DNA from: Sarcocystis neurona
Lineage: Eukaryota > Apicomplexa > Conoidasida > Eucoccidiorida > Sarcocystidae
DNA length: 64,000 nt
Direction of reading: 5' to 3'
Assembly (NCBI GenBank): GCA_000727475.1
Contig: KL647288.1
Span: 4,211,604 to 4,275,603 of the forward strand
Numbering within the stretch: the first letter of the stretch is position 1; every line of letters starts with the position of its first letter. Below, piece by piece: positions 34,741-46,791 of this stretch. The translations under genes were made by a program, and so were the position numbers. The notes beneath the pieces were generated by a model. That model was not told the DNA's origin, did not search any database, and saw only the letters and a program-made list of their open reading frames with translations.

Positions 34741-35507
34741 AAAGAGGCGAACCTGTTTCTGTGAAACGTCCAGTTTTCGTCCTTGCAGTGACAACCTTTT
34801 CAGCGGCGTCGACGCAAGCGAGGGGGTACTACCTGTTTCTTCTGTAGTCGTTTCAAAACTCTTCCACCATCTCGATCGCTACATGTAGGTATATGTGTGG
34901 GAACGCACAGATCTACCTATTATTACGGATCCTTATATTGAGAAGGCGTGTGTGTACGTATCTGTCTACATTATTATAGGTGTGCCCGTTCAGGGGGTCG
35001 TATGAGAAGGACCTACCTTGCTATTTTGAACGCACTGTCGATACACAAGTGCTGTACGAGACCAGGACCACCGCACCCGCACACACTGAGATACACACGA
35101 GAATACACTTTACGGTATGTACATACATATAGATATACATCATGTTATGTGGGTGGGAGAATATCTCTGCGTGTATACAAATATACGTATACTTACACGG
35201 TGACGGATGGATGAGGGAGTAGTGCTGCGTATATGTGAGTATAAATATTCGTGAGTATCTATGGATGGTAAACAACCTTTGCCCATATACACATTTACAT
35301 ACGTAATTAGTCATGGATGGGAAAAACCTCTACATATTTATATATATATATATGAATACACGTGCATACGTCATTACTTGTGTGTGTACGCACGTGGTAA
35401 TTCGTCTACATAGGACAGCGTAGATACAGAGTGCGCACCGTAAGGTTCCCTGTGTGATATTTTCGTACGCCTCACCGTGCGTTCATTTTCGAGCAACAGG
35501 GTGTCTC

Positions 35508-35672
35508 TCTGCCAGAGTACCCCTTCGTTTTGCTGAATACTGCCCGTACGCAGCTAATATCTCTCGATAGAACTACAGAAGAAAGCCTCCGCCAGAGTAC
35601 CGCGTCGTTGTCTTGCTGAATGCAGCTCGTACGCAGCTCATACTTCTCTACAGAAGTACACACGGAAGACAC
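35508..35672. repeat. 80-bp tandem duplication
   Basis: gccagagtac at 35511 recurs at 35591. Both copies continue with ...cgtt.t.ttgctgaat...cgtacgcagct.at...tctc...agaa.taca, with about 15-20% differences. Confidence 0.7.
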
Positions 35673-36939
35673 GAAGGACATACATGTACAGACCTTTCTT
35701 CCTACAGAGTGATGAGTGTACGCGAGGTGCATGCGGGTCAACGCGACACCCTGCACTTTTTTGTTTACCCAGACTTCCTGGCGGAGGGCTCTCTCTGGAA
35801 TTTTGGCATTGCAGAAGGCACCTGCGGTGGCAGCGGTTCCCCTCTTTCCACTGGGCGTTGTTCGTGGGACCTGTGTACACATGGATGGTTTGCAAACCGG
35901 TGCTCTGTCACCTAAAGACGCAGGTGATGGACAGGCTTGTCTTAGAAATCCTGTTAAACACATACGTCTACGTATGTGTGCGTATATACGCCCTTATAGA
36001 TAAGACACCCAACGTATCTCTATGCGTGCGTCTATTCAAGCACACGACACGCTCCTGGCGGGTATACAGGTATACACACATGGAAACCAGGGCCAATTTC
36101 TGCACATTCGTACACGTGTGGAGTCTGGGGGAGATAGTGTAGCTTGAAGCTCGAAAAGCAAACGTGAGCGAGAGCATCTGCTCATTCGTGAGCAGGTGCT
36201 CTCGGCTGACCCGCTCTGTACATAGGTTTGTTTGCGGCTGCTTCACTGACGTGCCACTGCTGCTTGCCTAAATGAGAGGAGCCGCCGCGGCACTCCACAC
36301 CGCGGCGGGGTCATCCCTGCGGGCAAGACTAGGCTTCTGTGCTGACTGAGCATCTGCTTAAATACTTTTAGACTAAGGGTAGACGCAGTAGTGAAATGCA
36401 GCTTCAACCGTGTACATGTGGAGTCTACTGTCTGGGCCACTTCTAACTGCTTTCTAACCCCCCCAGCCAAAAGAAACATACGTATTCGTGTGTCTGTCCT
36501 TGCATCCCGACCAACGCGCTGACACAGAAATTCAGCCGCTGCGAAGACGCCTTTGGGTGTGTCAAATAGTATCGCGGGGAGGCGGCAACGATGAGGTTTT
36601 CCTGGTTACCACCATACGCACATGTAGACACATGTTCAGCAACACAAATACGTACACGCATCAGCATGTCTGGCAGAATTAGTATATGTACACGCAGATA
36701 TACGGGTACATTATAAGCGCTACACGTTGATACATGTGTATATATATACACACATATAAATGTGTGTATCTGTATGTGCTCGTGTGATCGTACAGCGGTG
36801 TACAGTACACATAGAAATGAATACATGCCTGTATGTATATGTGCATATATATGAATATATAGAGGGAGGGGAAGCCAGAGGAATGGACACCCGATTTTTG
36901 TATGGTAAATGTGTCACACACTACTTGCATGAAACGTAT

Positions 36940-37425
36940 TTTTTGAAGAGAGGCAGAAGTAATTCCTTTCACAATTTATTCTCCTCCTCTTTCGTAAAAA
37001 ATGCGCATCAGCGCGGTATTACACGTACTGCGTATCTTGTCGGGAGAGACCGACGCACGTTTTTCGACAGTCTATTTCCTCCCTCTCTTTCGTAATACCC
37101 ATTAACTCGATACGTATTACAGCTGCTACCTATCTTGTCGGGGAAGAAGGAAGCGTTTTCTTCCACGATATGTACTCCTCGTCTCTCACACGACATACGC
37201 ATTCGCTCAACAAGAATTACATGTGCTACATCCCTTTTCAAGAAAGGCAGAGGCAGTCCCCTCCACCACTTACTCTCTTTCTCGCTCGTACGAAATAAGC
37301 GTCAGCTCAGTGAAGATTACGCGTGCTATTTGCATCAATCAAGATCGTCATCCCCTGCATCTTTGTCCTCTCCTCATTTTCTCAAAAAACGGCGCGCTAT
37401 AGTACAGGTGGTGAGCGATGAGCGC
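36940..37425. repeat. About 99-bp tandem array, four degenerate copies
   Basis: A core of the form (g)c(a/g)tca.c.c.....attac..gtgcta occurs near 37003, 37099, 37199 and 37299. The unit also includes a CT-rich part with ctctttcgta. Unit spacing is 96-100 bp and the copies are strongly diverged. Confidence 0.6.
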
Positions 37426-38292
37426 ACTAGTTGCTGACTTTCGGGTCCGTTCATGAGAGAAGCCGCGCTCGTTCACGTGTACATCCTGTTGTCGGTGGGC
37501 TGCCACCTTGCGGAGGTCGTCCTGTACACCTCGCCCGTTCGTGTCTATTTTTTCACTACGCCCGCGCGGGAAACCCCACCACCCGAAGCAGCAACGGCAG
37601 TCCCAGCCACACCAGAAGCACGCATAGCTGCAGCAGAGGGTTCCTGAATAAAAGACCTGCTGGGACTGGATGCGCCTGCTTAGTTGAGTACCACGAGCAG
37701 GAGGACAAGGTGAGGTAGTATCCACCACCCGTAGCACCGAGAACATTCCCTCCCGCTTGAAACAGCAGCACCAGCACAGAACAGCGCGAGTGGCAGATAC
37801 AGCAGCAACAACAGAGTTATGTGTGTGACTGACTCCTCACTGTAGCAGAAGCAGCACAAGCAGCAGCAGCAGAGCGCCGAAAGATGGCAAGCAGACGCGT
37901 AACAAAGACAGCAGCGTGGCATGAGCCGCACGAGTAAGTGGATGTAGCGGTAGTTCCAGAAGGTTCAGTTGCCCCAGAGCGTGTAGTGGATACAAGAAGA
38001 GGACCCGCAAGATAGCATCCCTAGCAGCGAGAACACCAGCAAACGAGACACACACGGGGGAGAGTGGCAAGCCAAGGCGCAGAATCAGCAGCAGCAGCAG
38101 GACTGTAAACCCACCCTGAAGAAGCACTTCCAGGAGGTAGAGTAGCAGCAGAGGCAGCTGCAAGGGAGTAGTAGGCAAAGCGGCACCGCACGAGCAAGGG
38201 CAACAGCAGCAGCAAAACCACCAGGGAATCCACCACCAGACGCACGGAGGAGGCCAGCGGCGAAACCACCAGCAAAGCCACCGGCAACGTGA

Positions 38293-38556
38293 GCAGCAGC
38301 AGCAGCAGTTGTCGCAGCAGAAGAATTTCTCCGAAACGGCGACCAATCGGACAAAGACGACGACATAGATGAACGGGTGAAACGATATCATGAAAGGACA
38401 TTTTTTGAGCAGCCGAGTAGTTTTGAGAGTGCCATCTCAGGCCGGTTCTTCCTCGTTTTCATGAACATCGCTGTTGGAACCTGCGTCCCCCGATTACAAC
38501 GCCCGCCAGAAGTGTACGATCCAAACATCCTCAAGGGCAAACACATTCTTGCGTGA
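38293..38556 (+). CDS. C-terminal exon of an unidentified gene
   Basis: The frame ending at TGA 38554-38556 has clear protein-like composition. A charged segment (FLRNGDQSDKDDDIDERVK) leads to RYHERTFFEQPSSF, a hydrophobic patch (RFFLVFMNIAVG) and a polar tail ending KGKHILA. I do not recognise the family. The frame is closed upstream by TGA at 38290-38292, and no ATG occurs until the Met in that hydrophobic patch, so this must be a 3' exon or a broken gene. All plausible acceptors (several cag sites between 38296 and 38325) enter in phase 1. Upstream, the same frame stays open between stops at 37984, 38143 and 38290, with Gln/Pro/Ala-rich sequence. No upstream exon with a matching phase was found. 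Confidence 0.45.
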   Translation, partial: AAAAAVVAAEEFLRNGDQSDKDDDIDERVKRYHERTFFEQPSSFESAISGRFFLVFMNIAVGTCVPRLQRPPEVYDPNILKGKHILA

Positions 38557-39398
38557 GTGACACTACTCAACGTCTGCTGTCATTTTTTTTCTTAATTCTT
38601 CCTCCTTTATGAGGGTGTGAGTGTTGTTGCAGAGAGTCGCGCAGGGGACTCGATTGCTGCTTGTCCAGCGGGAAACCAGGAACACCCCAAGGGGCCGCTA
38701 ACGTTTCGCCGTTGCTAGCTTCTTTTGGCGTACAACATTTTTCTTGTTTCACGCCAGAACACGTGAAACCTGAAGAACGTAGGCACCTGTGCTTTTGCGT
38801 CTCTTTCCAGTAAATCGCGAGGCGTGTTTGCTTCCAGTCAGTATCGCCGTGCTTGCTTTCGACAACCGTCGGCCGCCGCAACTGAAAGAAAGTACATTCC
38901 GGTCTCTGCAGGCTCCCCCTTTTGCGGTAGAGCTGTGTCTCCCATCTTTCCTCGCGTTCTTCTTGCAAAGCCCTGTGTTCAGCCCTTCTCTCCCTCGAAT
39001 GGGTGCCCTTACTTTGGCATTTCTTCTCCCTTCATTGCCGAAAAGGTGATTGGTCCCGCATCCGCTCCAAAGACAAGACTTTTCCTTCCCGCGTAGGAGC
39101 CGTATTTTCTCCTCCCGGTCCCCTCATTCTTTTCCACGTGAAACAGCGTCTCCTCGGCTTTCCCGTGTCCTCAACCGTCTCACGAAAACAACGGTCGTAC
39201 AGCAGGATTTGCTTGCGGCACACTCTTTCCACGCCAGAGCAACACCTGAAGAGCCTGAGTACCAGCACATCCTGTTTTGTTACGAATTGACTCCCGTGTC
39301 CGTGTTTTCCGCTTCATTCTTCGGTGTCCGTGTCCTCCATTGCGCTTCCCACGTCATCTGGAGTTTGTGAACAACTTTTTTCTGCCTTCTTTCTCAAG
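38557..39398. other. Spacer upstream of the hnRNP U-like gene
   Basis: No gene was recognised. The last 350 bp is pyrimidine-rich on the plus strand and presumably includes the leader of the gene starting at 39399. Confidence 0.5.
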
Positions 39399-42300
39399 AT
39401 GGCCCCGGCAGAGGAACGTTTTACTACAGCTCCTGCGCCTGCCAGCGGGGAGGGGACCTCCCCAGCAGCTGCTCCTCCAACAGAGCCAGCAAATTCTCCA
39501 TCATCCCCAGAGGGAAGTAACGAGTCGCAGAAGTGTGATCCCGTGCAGCAGACGCTTCAACAGGAGACACCTTTGGCTTCCTCCTCTTCCGCTTCCCCAG
39601 CCACAGCCTCTCCTCCCCCTCCGCCTCCTTCTGCATCTCTTCCCGGCACCGGTGCCACGGCGCCAGGAGCGGCTGCTTCTTCTTCTGCTGCTCAGCCGCA
39701 GCCGCTGGCGTCGTCTCACTCTTCCTCGTCCTCGTCTTTGTCACCACCAGCGGCTCCACCACAGGAAGAAAGGCAGCCTCAAGCGTCCCTCTCTCCGGCC
39801 AGTGGCTGCGATGCCGCCGCGCCGCCTGCTGTGCCGCCTGTCGCTTCGCAGCCGCAGCCGCCGCCGCCTCCGCCCCCCGCACAAGGATCTTCTTCCTCTT
39901 CACAACCACGGAAGCAGACGACTCCTCCGCCGCGAATCGTCTACGATTTGCCCCCGGAGAACAACAAGAGCACGGCACTGCTGCCTTTCGGGAACGGCGA
40001 CAGTAGCGGGAGCGCTCCCGTTCGGAGCAGTTGCAGCGCCAGTATGGCAGAGGGAGATGAGGATGGTGCTGTCGGACGTCGCTGTTGCCTGGACGCCGCG
40101 GATAGCCACATCGACTTGGACATTTCTCCCGACGGCTTGCGGGCGACATGTCTGCATACCGACGGTTTTCAATACACATGGAAGGGCGTGAGAAGTACTT
40201 ACGGGGTGCGCGGCACTTCTTCCCAGTACTACTTTGAAGTCAAAGTGGTAGGAAGCCCGTCTGTGGTGATGCCCGAGACCCCGCCAGCAACCCAAAATGT
40301 TTGTCGCATAGGTGTGAGTCAGCCGTTCACGAGTCTCTTCCTCGGGGAAAGCGGGGAGTCGTGGGGGTACGGTGGCACTGCCAAAAAGTCTCACGCTCGG
40401 AAGTTTGAGAACTACGGCCAGCCGTACGGGCTACACGACGTTGTGGGTGTCATTATCGACCTGCAGAATCTCAAACTCTCCTTCTTGAAAAACGGCGTGT
40501 TCTTGGGCACCGCCTACACCCTTCCTGCCCGGGTCAGAGACACTGGCCTTTTCCCACACCTCTATTTGAAAAATGTTGACGTGCAGGTCAACTTCCGCTC
40601 CGCCACCGCCTGGTTCCCGCCGCCCAACAAAGAAATCCGGTTCATCGGTGATCTGCCTCCTCAGGTGAGCCGCCGCCAGAGAGACACGCACGCCGCGGCA
40701 CACACATACACACGTGTACTAATCGTGGGAGGACTGTAGTAACAGGAGGTGGAGGGGAGGAAAAGAGGGCCCCTGGGGGTTAGTTCCCGCAGGAGAAACA
40801 GCGCAGAATCCGCCGAACAGAGAATGTGATATCGTGTCAACACAAAGCCAGCCATCTTCAGCGTGTAGACACGGCGAAACACATGTAAATATTACGAGAA
40901 GCGACCAGGACAGCGGACAGGGCGTGACGCAGAAGCGTAGGAGACAGAGAGCAAAGGAAGAAGCAAATGGAGGGGAACAGAAAGAAATTCTGACAAGAGT
41001 TGCTATAGACACACACATGTATATCTACCAGTAGCTACTCGAGTTACTCGGGGCCCGTGTATGTGAATTCATCTCTATGTATCTATATATATGCATGTGT
41101 ATGCGTATCCATATTTGTATAGCCATCCTCCCTGCGTATCTGCTGGAGGACTAAAAGCACATATATATGTGTATGTGTACGTGTATACTACACAAACCGT
41201 CGTCTGCCACTGTTATCTGGGGGGCGCTTTCCTTGTTTCCATCCTTGTTGCATCTAGGCTGCGGCCCTCTGCGGCTGCGGTTATTTGTGGGGGCGATCTG
41301 CCTACGTTTTTGTTGTTGCTGGTGCGCCTAGCCACGACTTTTTTCTTGACTTTCTCGTGACCTGCATCCTTTTCGCCCGCTCCGCTCCGCCTCCCTGCTC
41401 TCTATTCCCCTCTCCACCTTCTCTCGTCGTCCTCCTCTTCCGCATTTTTATCCTCTCTTCTTCTTCTTCTTCTTCTTCTTCTCTGTTTTTCCTCTTTCCG
41501 CTTCGCCCTCTCTCCCGGGCCGGCTGCGGGCTGTACGTCGTCTGGTGTGCTGGCGCGGCTGCGTTTTGTTTGCAGGCGCTGCTGGAGAACGGCGTGGAGC
41601 ACCCGCGGCACGTGGGCGAGTGCGAATTTATTATGATGGTAGGTCTGCCGGCATGCGGGAAGACATTTTGGGCCGAGCGACACTGCATGCGCCATCCTAC
41701 GAAGAGCTACGTGCTGCTGGGGACGAACGCCGTGATCGACCAGATGCGGGTGATGGGCGTCCGACGCCAGGCGAACTACGCGAGTCGCTGGGAGGAGTTG
41801 ATGACCACGGCCACGGCCATTTTCAACGCGCTGGTGGCTCGCGCAGGCACCGGCAAAAATCCGAGAAACGTCATTATTGATCAAACGAACGTTTACAGAA
41901 ACGCCCGCCGAAGAAAGGTGCAGCCGTTCCTCGGTACGAATCACAGAGAAAACGAAAAAGACACGTCCATATTTCGAGGGGGGGTCCGGGGTGCCCATGC
42001 TCCGGCGGGGAGGGGCTTTGGGATGCCAACGCGCGAAAGCTTTCGCTCTCCTCTCTGCCCGTGTCACCCCCTGGCGCGGGAAGCTCCTACGTTAACGCAC
42101 ACACACAGGGACAGAGACAGACCGAGACAGAGACGGAGAGACATACACACACAGAGCACATGTGAACTGACGTTAAAATTGTAGCAAACATCATATTTAT
42201 AAGGAGGAGAAGTGGGTTTGTACAAATAACATACCTGCATAACATGGATATCAGTGTGGGTGGATCTGTGTGCGTGTGTCTGCTGGTCCGACGCATCACG

Positions 42301-45300
42301 TATCGCACCCAGACGTAGATGATGTGTATGTGGTGGTAGTCAAAATTCTCTCTCTATGTATAGTAAGTACGTATATTAAGAGAGGAGTTGTGGGTCTACT
42401 ACCCATACACACGTATGTATAAAACTGTACATGCACAGTGTGTATATATGTATGTGTATGCAAACGGACACATACGCATATATCCATATCTGTATATATA
42501 ACTCTCTCTACACACACACACATATGTGTGTATATATGCACATGGTAGCGTTCGAGGTGCGTGCGGGGTAGAAGGACGCACGCAGAGACGGCTACACATC
42601 GGTATGTCTCTTTTTCCGGGTCGTTCTCTGCATGTGAATATGTGGATGTGGAAGGCTCTACATATATAGAAATACCTGTTCCTCCCATGCACATACACGT
42701 ATATTTCTGCCGTGCTTGTACGCGTGGGAGTGGGTGTGGGCGTGTGTATCGCTTTGTGAACACGCGTAGGGGGGTTTGTGAGGGATGGAGATTTCCACGC
42801 GTGCATGCGTTTTGGTATTTATGTGGAGCTGCGTGGGGTGCAGCATGGGGAGTTCGACGAGCCGTGACCATTGTCAACGACGAACAGACGCTGCAGCAGA
42901 GGACCCATAAGCGAGAGCAGGAGGAGGGGAAGTTCGTCCCAGTTGCTGCTGTCAAAGAGATGCAGGTAAGGAGAAAACGAGAACGGCGTACGCACCAGGT
43001 GCAGGTAGCGGTAGCAGCAGCAGCAGCGGTAGCAACAGAAGCAGCGACAGGAGAAGGGGGAGGACGAAGCAGAGAAAAGAAGCAGCAAGGAGACGCGACA
43101 GCCAAAGACGCAGCGTGCCAGGAGAGACGCGAAGAAGAATGCAGCAGAGGCAGACAGCGCGGCATCAGAAAAGAGAGCGAGAAGCAGGTGCAGGAGCAGC
43201 GGCAGTACTGAAGAGGGGAAGCAGCGAGAGCAGCAGCGGACGCGCAAGCTGATGCGGGAGAGATCACGGACGCCCGGCGCTGCAAGAGGAAGAGAACAGG
43301 AAGAAATTAAAAAGGAACGGAAGGGGGAGGAGAGCAGCCGCAGCGGCTGCGGGGGGAGCAGAGTAGCACCAAGGCGCCGCAGGAAAGCCAGAAGCACCGG
43401 CGCGGAATGCAAGCAGCAGTGGGCAGGTGGCAGCTGCGGGGTGGACAGGATCCCAAGCGTTGCGTAACAGCAGCAGCAGCAGAGAGGACGCAAAGGCAGC
43501 AGCAGCAGCAGCGAAGCGGTCGTCGATACACTCGCATGATCCTCTAATACACAGATGTACACACAAGTAGAAGGCATTTTTCTGTCCGCATATGTATACA
43601 TGGATATAGTTTCTACCGACAGACATGTGTACGTCGTATTCTTGCGTGGGGCTGCTTCTTATATATGTATACATATGTATATACAGGCATATATATCTTG
43701 TGGTGCAAGTGTATGGGTGGGTTTTGTGTGCACCGGTATGTGCCAGTATTTCGAGTTTTTGAGGAGGAGGGCGAAATTCATGTATAATAAAAAGACACGT
43801 ATTTGCGGCTCCTTGGCTGTGAGGGTGGGTTGGGTGTGTGCAGCGGTGTGTAGCTCTGTGACTACTAGTCACTTCTCAGACGAATTACGAATTTATGCAC
43901 ACACATATGTAATGTATACATAGACGTATAAGTGTGTTTTGGGGTGGGGGTGGTTGTTTTACGTATATGTAGGTATTTGTCTTCTTGGCTGAGGTAAGCC
44001 GGATATGTGCGTGTGTATGTGTCTGTGTGTCTGTTCTTCGTTTTGTCAGCAAAGGTCCAGACTTACGTGTAAATTATATCTCATATAATAAGTCTGTCGA
44101 CTTCCATATAAATCAGTCTTTCTACCTCTCTGTATATATCTATTCGTCCACGTATCTCTCATATATATGTAAGTAGTGCACACAGACATATCAGCTGGGG
44201 GTGTTTGTTTTACATGTATATATATATGATGTCCGTATAAAGTTATGTATGTATACGTTGTGCGGCTAGTGAGGGCGGGTGGTCTGTGTGTGTCTGATGA
44301 TGGCAGTGTGGGCTTTTTTGTCTCCCATGTCAACGGCAGCGGGCGGACGTGTGGACTGCCGCGCCCGCATGAGGTGTAGTCCTTCGCAGGAGCAGCATTA
44401 GCAGCAAGGAACACTCGTTTCTCTCTCATTTCCGCATTCTTCCCGTCGGGAGGAACTGTCTGCCGGATTTGCCGCCTTTTCGTTCTTCAAATTCTCTCCT
44501 CCTTCGGTGTCTGAATTTTTCTTCTTCGTCCATTCTCTGGTTTACATACACCGCTGTGTTGCTCTCTTGGTGGTTTTTATTTGGGGTACTTCATTTTGCT
44601 TCTCCTGCCCGCTCCTTTACCGCTCTCCCCCCCCTTCTCCCGTCCGTTTCCTCTCTGCTTTGTCCCCCTCCCTTGGTGCATTCTCCTCTCTCTATGTCTC
44701 TCCTTTCAGTTCTTCTTCGTCGTGTTTTACGTCGTCCTGTTGTGGACCCACCCGGTGCGTTCCTCCCTCTGCTGCTCGTCCGCAGCTTTCTGCCGGTCCC
44801 GTCTCTTTCGCTGTTCCTTCTTTCCTGGTTGTTACCACGTGCAGGCCACCTACCCGTGCCACCTTCCTTTTTCTCCCACTTTTCTTTTTTCTTTGTCGTC
44901 ACTTCCAGGCTGCCTTTTGCCTTCCGCACTTAGACGATGGGTTCACCGTGATCGAGTACCCGGAGCTTCCCGAGATGGAAAGTCGACAACAAGTGCGATG
45001 GTACAACGAAGATGGCAGACGCTTCAAGCGAGAGAACCCGAATGCAGTAAGCCTTCTCATCTTCTCTGCAATATTTATGTATATATGTATGTGTATGTGT
45101 ATGTGTATGTGTGTATGTACGTATGCATATGTGTGTGTATATGTATGTATGTGTGTATGTATGTATGTGTGTATGTATGTATGTGTGTATGTATGTATGT
45201 GTGTATGTATGTATGTGTGTGTGTGTGGATGTGTGTGGTTCTCCACCCGTCTGTGCCCTGCATACACACACACGTGGGCGCATATTTGTAGGCGTATTAC

Positions 45301-46791
45301 TACATGCTGATGTTTATACGTATATATATACATACGTATATATATGTATATGTACATATGTACATGGGCGGACATATATGTATATATATGTATATGTACA
45401 TGTGCTTATGTGCATAGGCTAGTGTGTGTGAATATAGACGTATTCATAGACGCACTGATGCATCCGCGTATATTATATATATATATGGAGGATGAGCGAA
45501 ATGAAAGAGATGTGGCGGCTTTGCAGAAGATACAGCAGAACCGGCGGGTGGCAGCAGCACTGACATGCATTTGCTTTTTTGTGTTTCTGCCTCGTCGTTG
45601 TTTTGAGGGGTGTGCCCCTGATGTCCGCTTCTTGTTTTTGATGAAGAACGTCGTTCTCCGGCCCTTTGCTTTCTTTTTTTTTAGATGGGGAACCAAACGA
45701 AGCCTCATATGGAGAAGCGCCGGCCGGAGGAATTTGTCGCAGCGGGGGAGCTTTACCCAGAGAAGAAGCGGGGCCGCTTTGCGGAGGATGACCCACAGCA
45801 GCGGCAACAGCCGTACGGCGCAGGTGGAGGATGCGGCCCTGGGGCTGCAGGAGGCGGCTGGCCGGGTGCGGCTGCAGCAGGAGGACGGAGAGGCGGGGAG
45901 TGCTACGGCGGCGACGGAGGAGGAGCAGCAGCAGGCGGCGGCGGACAGGGACGTGGGCAGCAGCAGCACCAATGGCAACAGCAGCAGCAGCAGCAGCATG
46001 GCGGTGGCTACGGGGGAGGGCGCAATGTGCAGCAGCAGCAGCAAGACTACTACTATCCGAGCCCGCGCGGTTACCAACAGCAACAGCAGCAGCCGTGGGG
46101 ATGGCAGCAGCAGGACCCGCAGCAGGACTCGAGCCGAGGAGGGGGAGGACCCAGGCCACGGCCCTCAAACGGCGGCGGGACTGCTGGTTACTATGAAGCA
46201 GAGGGTCACAGCAGCAACGGCAGAGATTATTCCTCCCCGCCATTTCTTGGGGACGGAGGTCAGCGCACGTATGCTGCGGGGGGCAGAGGGGGTGGCGGTG
46301 GGGCGGGGGGCTACCCGATGCATGCGGCCTCAGGAGGAGCGGAAAACTACTACGGCGAAGCGAGAGGTCGTTCTTCGAGAGCCGTGTATCACCAGCAGCA
46401 GCAGGCTGAGGGATACTTTGATGGAGGAGGAGGAGCAGGAGGGGACGGGGGGCGAGGAGGTCGGTCGTACTACGTCGAGTCGTCTCCATCCTTCTTCCAC
46501 GGGCGCCCTGGTGCCGGCAGCACCGGAGAGCCGCTAGGCGGAGGAGGTAGAGGAGATGCGCAAGGATATTACGCTGTCGGCAGTGCTGCTGCTGGTTCTG
46601 CGTACGCCTCGTGGCCGGACGCATCAGCGGGAGGGGGCGGCATGTACGCGGGGAACGCCCGGAGCAGCGGCGGAAGTGGCGGCATGCACCAGCAGCAGCG
46701 CCAGGCGTGGGGGCCCGGCAGACACAGAGGAGGAGGAGGACTGGGAGGGAATCCAGCAGCAGGAGGAGGTCCACCGGGCAGAAGATACTAA
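39399..46791 (+). CDS. hnRNP U-like protein: SPRY, P-loop and Gly/Gln-rich tail
   Basis: Five exons (39399-40664, 41576-41933, 42844-42965, 44909-45046, 45685-46791) give 996 residues with GT-AG junctions in fitting phases. hnRNP U proteins bind RNA and chromatin in the nucleus. Residues 1-180 are Pro/Ala/Ser/Gln-rich. About 215-420 is a SPRY domain (YYFEVKVV, GESWGYGGTAKKSH, GVIIDLQNLKLSFLKNG). Exons 2-4 carry the polynucleotide-kinase-like P-loop domain: Walker A GLPACGKT at 445-452, then the family signature GTNAVIDQMRVMGVRRQ and the Walker B-like NVIIDQTNVY. Residues 629-996 (exon 5) are Gly/Gln/Ser/Tyr-rich with Gly-Arg motifs, like the RGG tail of hnRNP U. No N-terminal SAP DNA-binding domain is visible. 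The start ATG has a good context (aagATGG), though an in-frame ORF extends upstream. The acceptor of exon 3 (tgcag|ca at 42843) is the least certain junction. Confidence 0.88.
42966..44908 (+). other. hnRNP U-like intron 3 (1.94 kb)
   Basis: Donor cag|gtaagg at 42965/42966 and acceptor cacttccag|gctgcc at 44908. CAG-rich sequence (about 43010-43530) is followed by TA/CATA microsatellites and a CT-rich 3' end (about 44470-44905). No nested gene was recognised. Confidence 0.75.
45078..45226. repeat. GTAT/GTGT microsatellite with 16-bp higher-order unit
   Basis: (gtat)n sequence becomes a regular tatgtatgtatgtgtg 16-bp unit repeated about five times between 45140 and 45222. It lies in intron 4 of the hnRNP U-like gene, 30 bp after the donor. 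Confidence 0.85.

Larger units (their letters stand above)
34741..37983. other. Intergenic region with minisatellites, no confirmed gene
   Basis: It contains TA/CATA microsatellites (about 35340-35360 and 36730-36860) and two minisatellites listed separately. ORFs near 37430-37750 on both strands look partly protein-like, and a good donor sequence (aag|gtgagg at about 37707-37712) is present, but no phase-consistent gene model could be built. Confidence 0.45.

Noticed and set aside
37837..38391. Minus-strand 184-codon Leu/Cys-rich ORF
   Set aside because: It is a CTG-driven shadow opposite the unassigned plus-strand coding frame.
45344..46774. Two large ORFs (plus 45344-46537 and minus 45473-46774)
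   Set aside because: They are alternative frames of the Gly/Gln-rich last exon of the hnRNP U-like gene, where CAG/GGA triplets keep several frames open.
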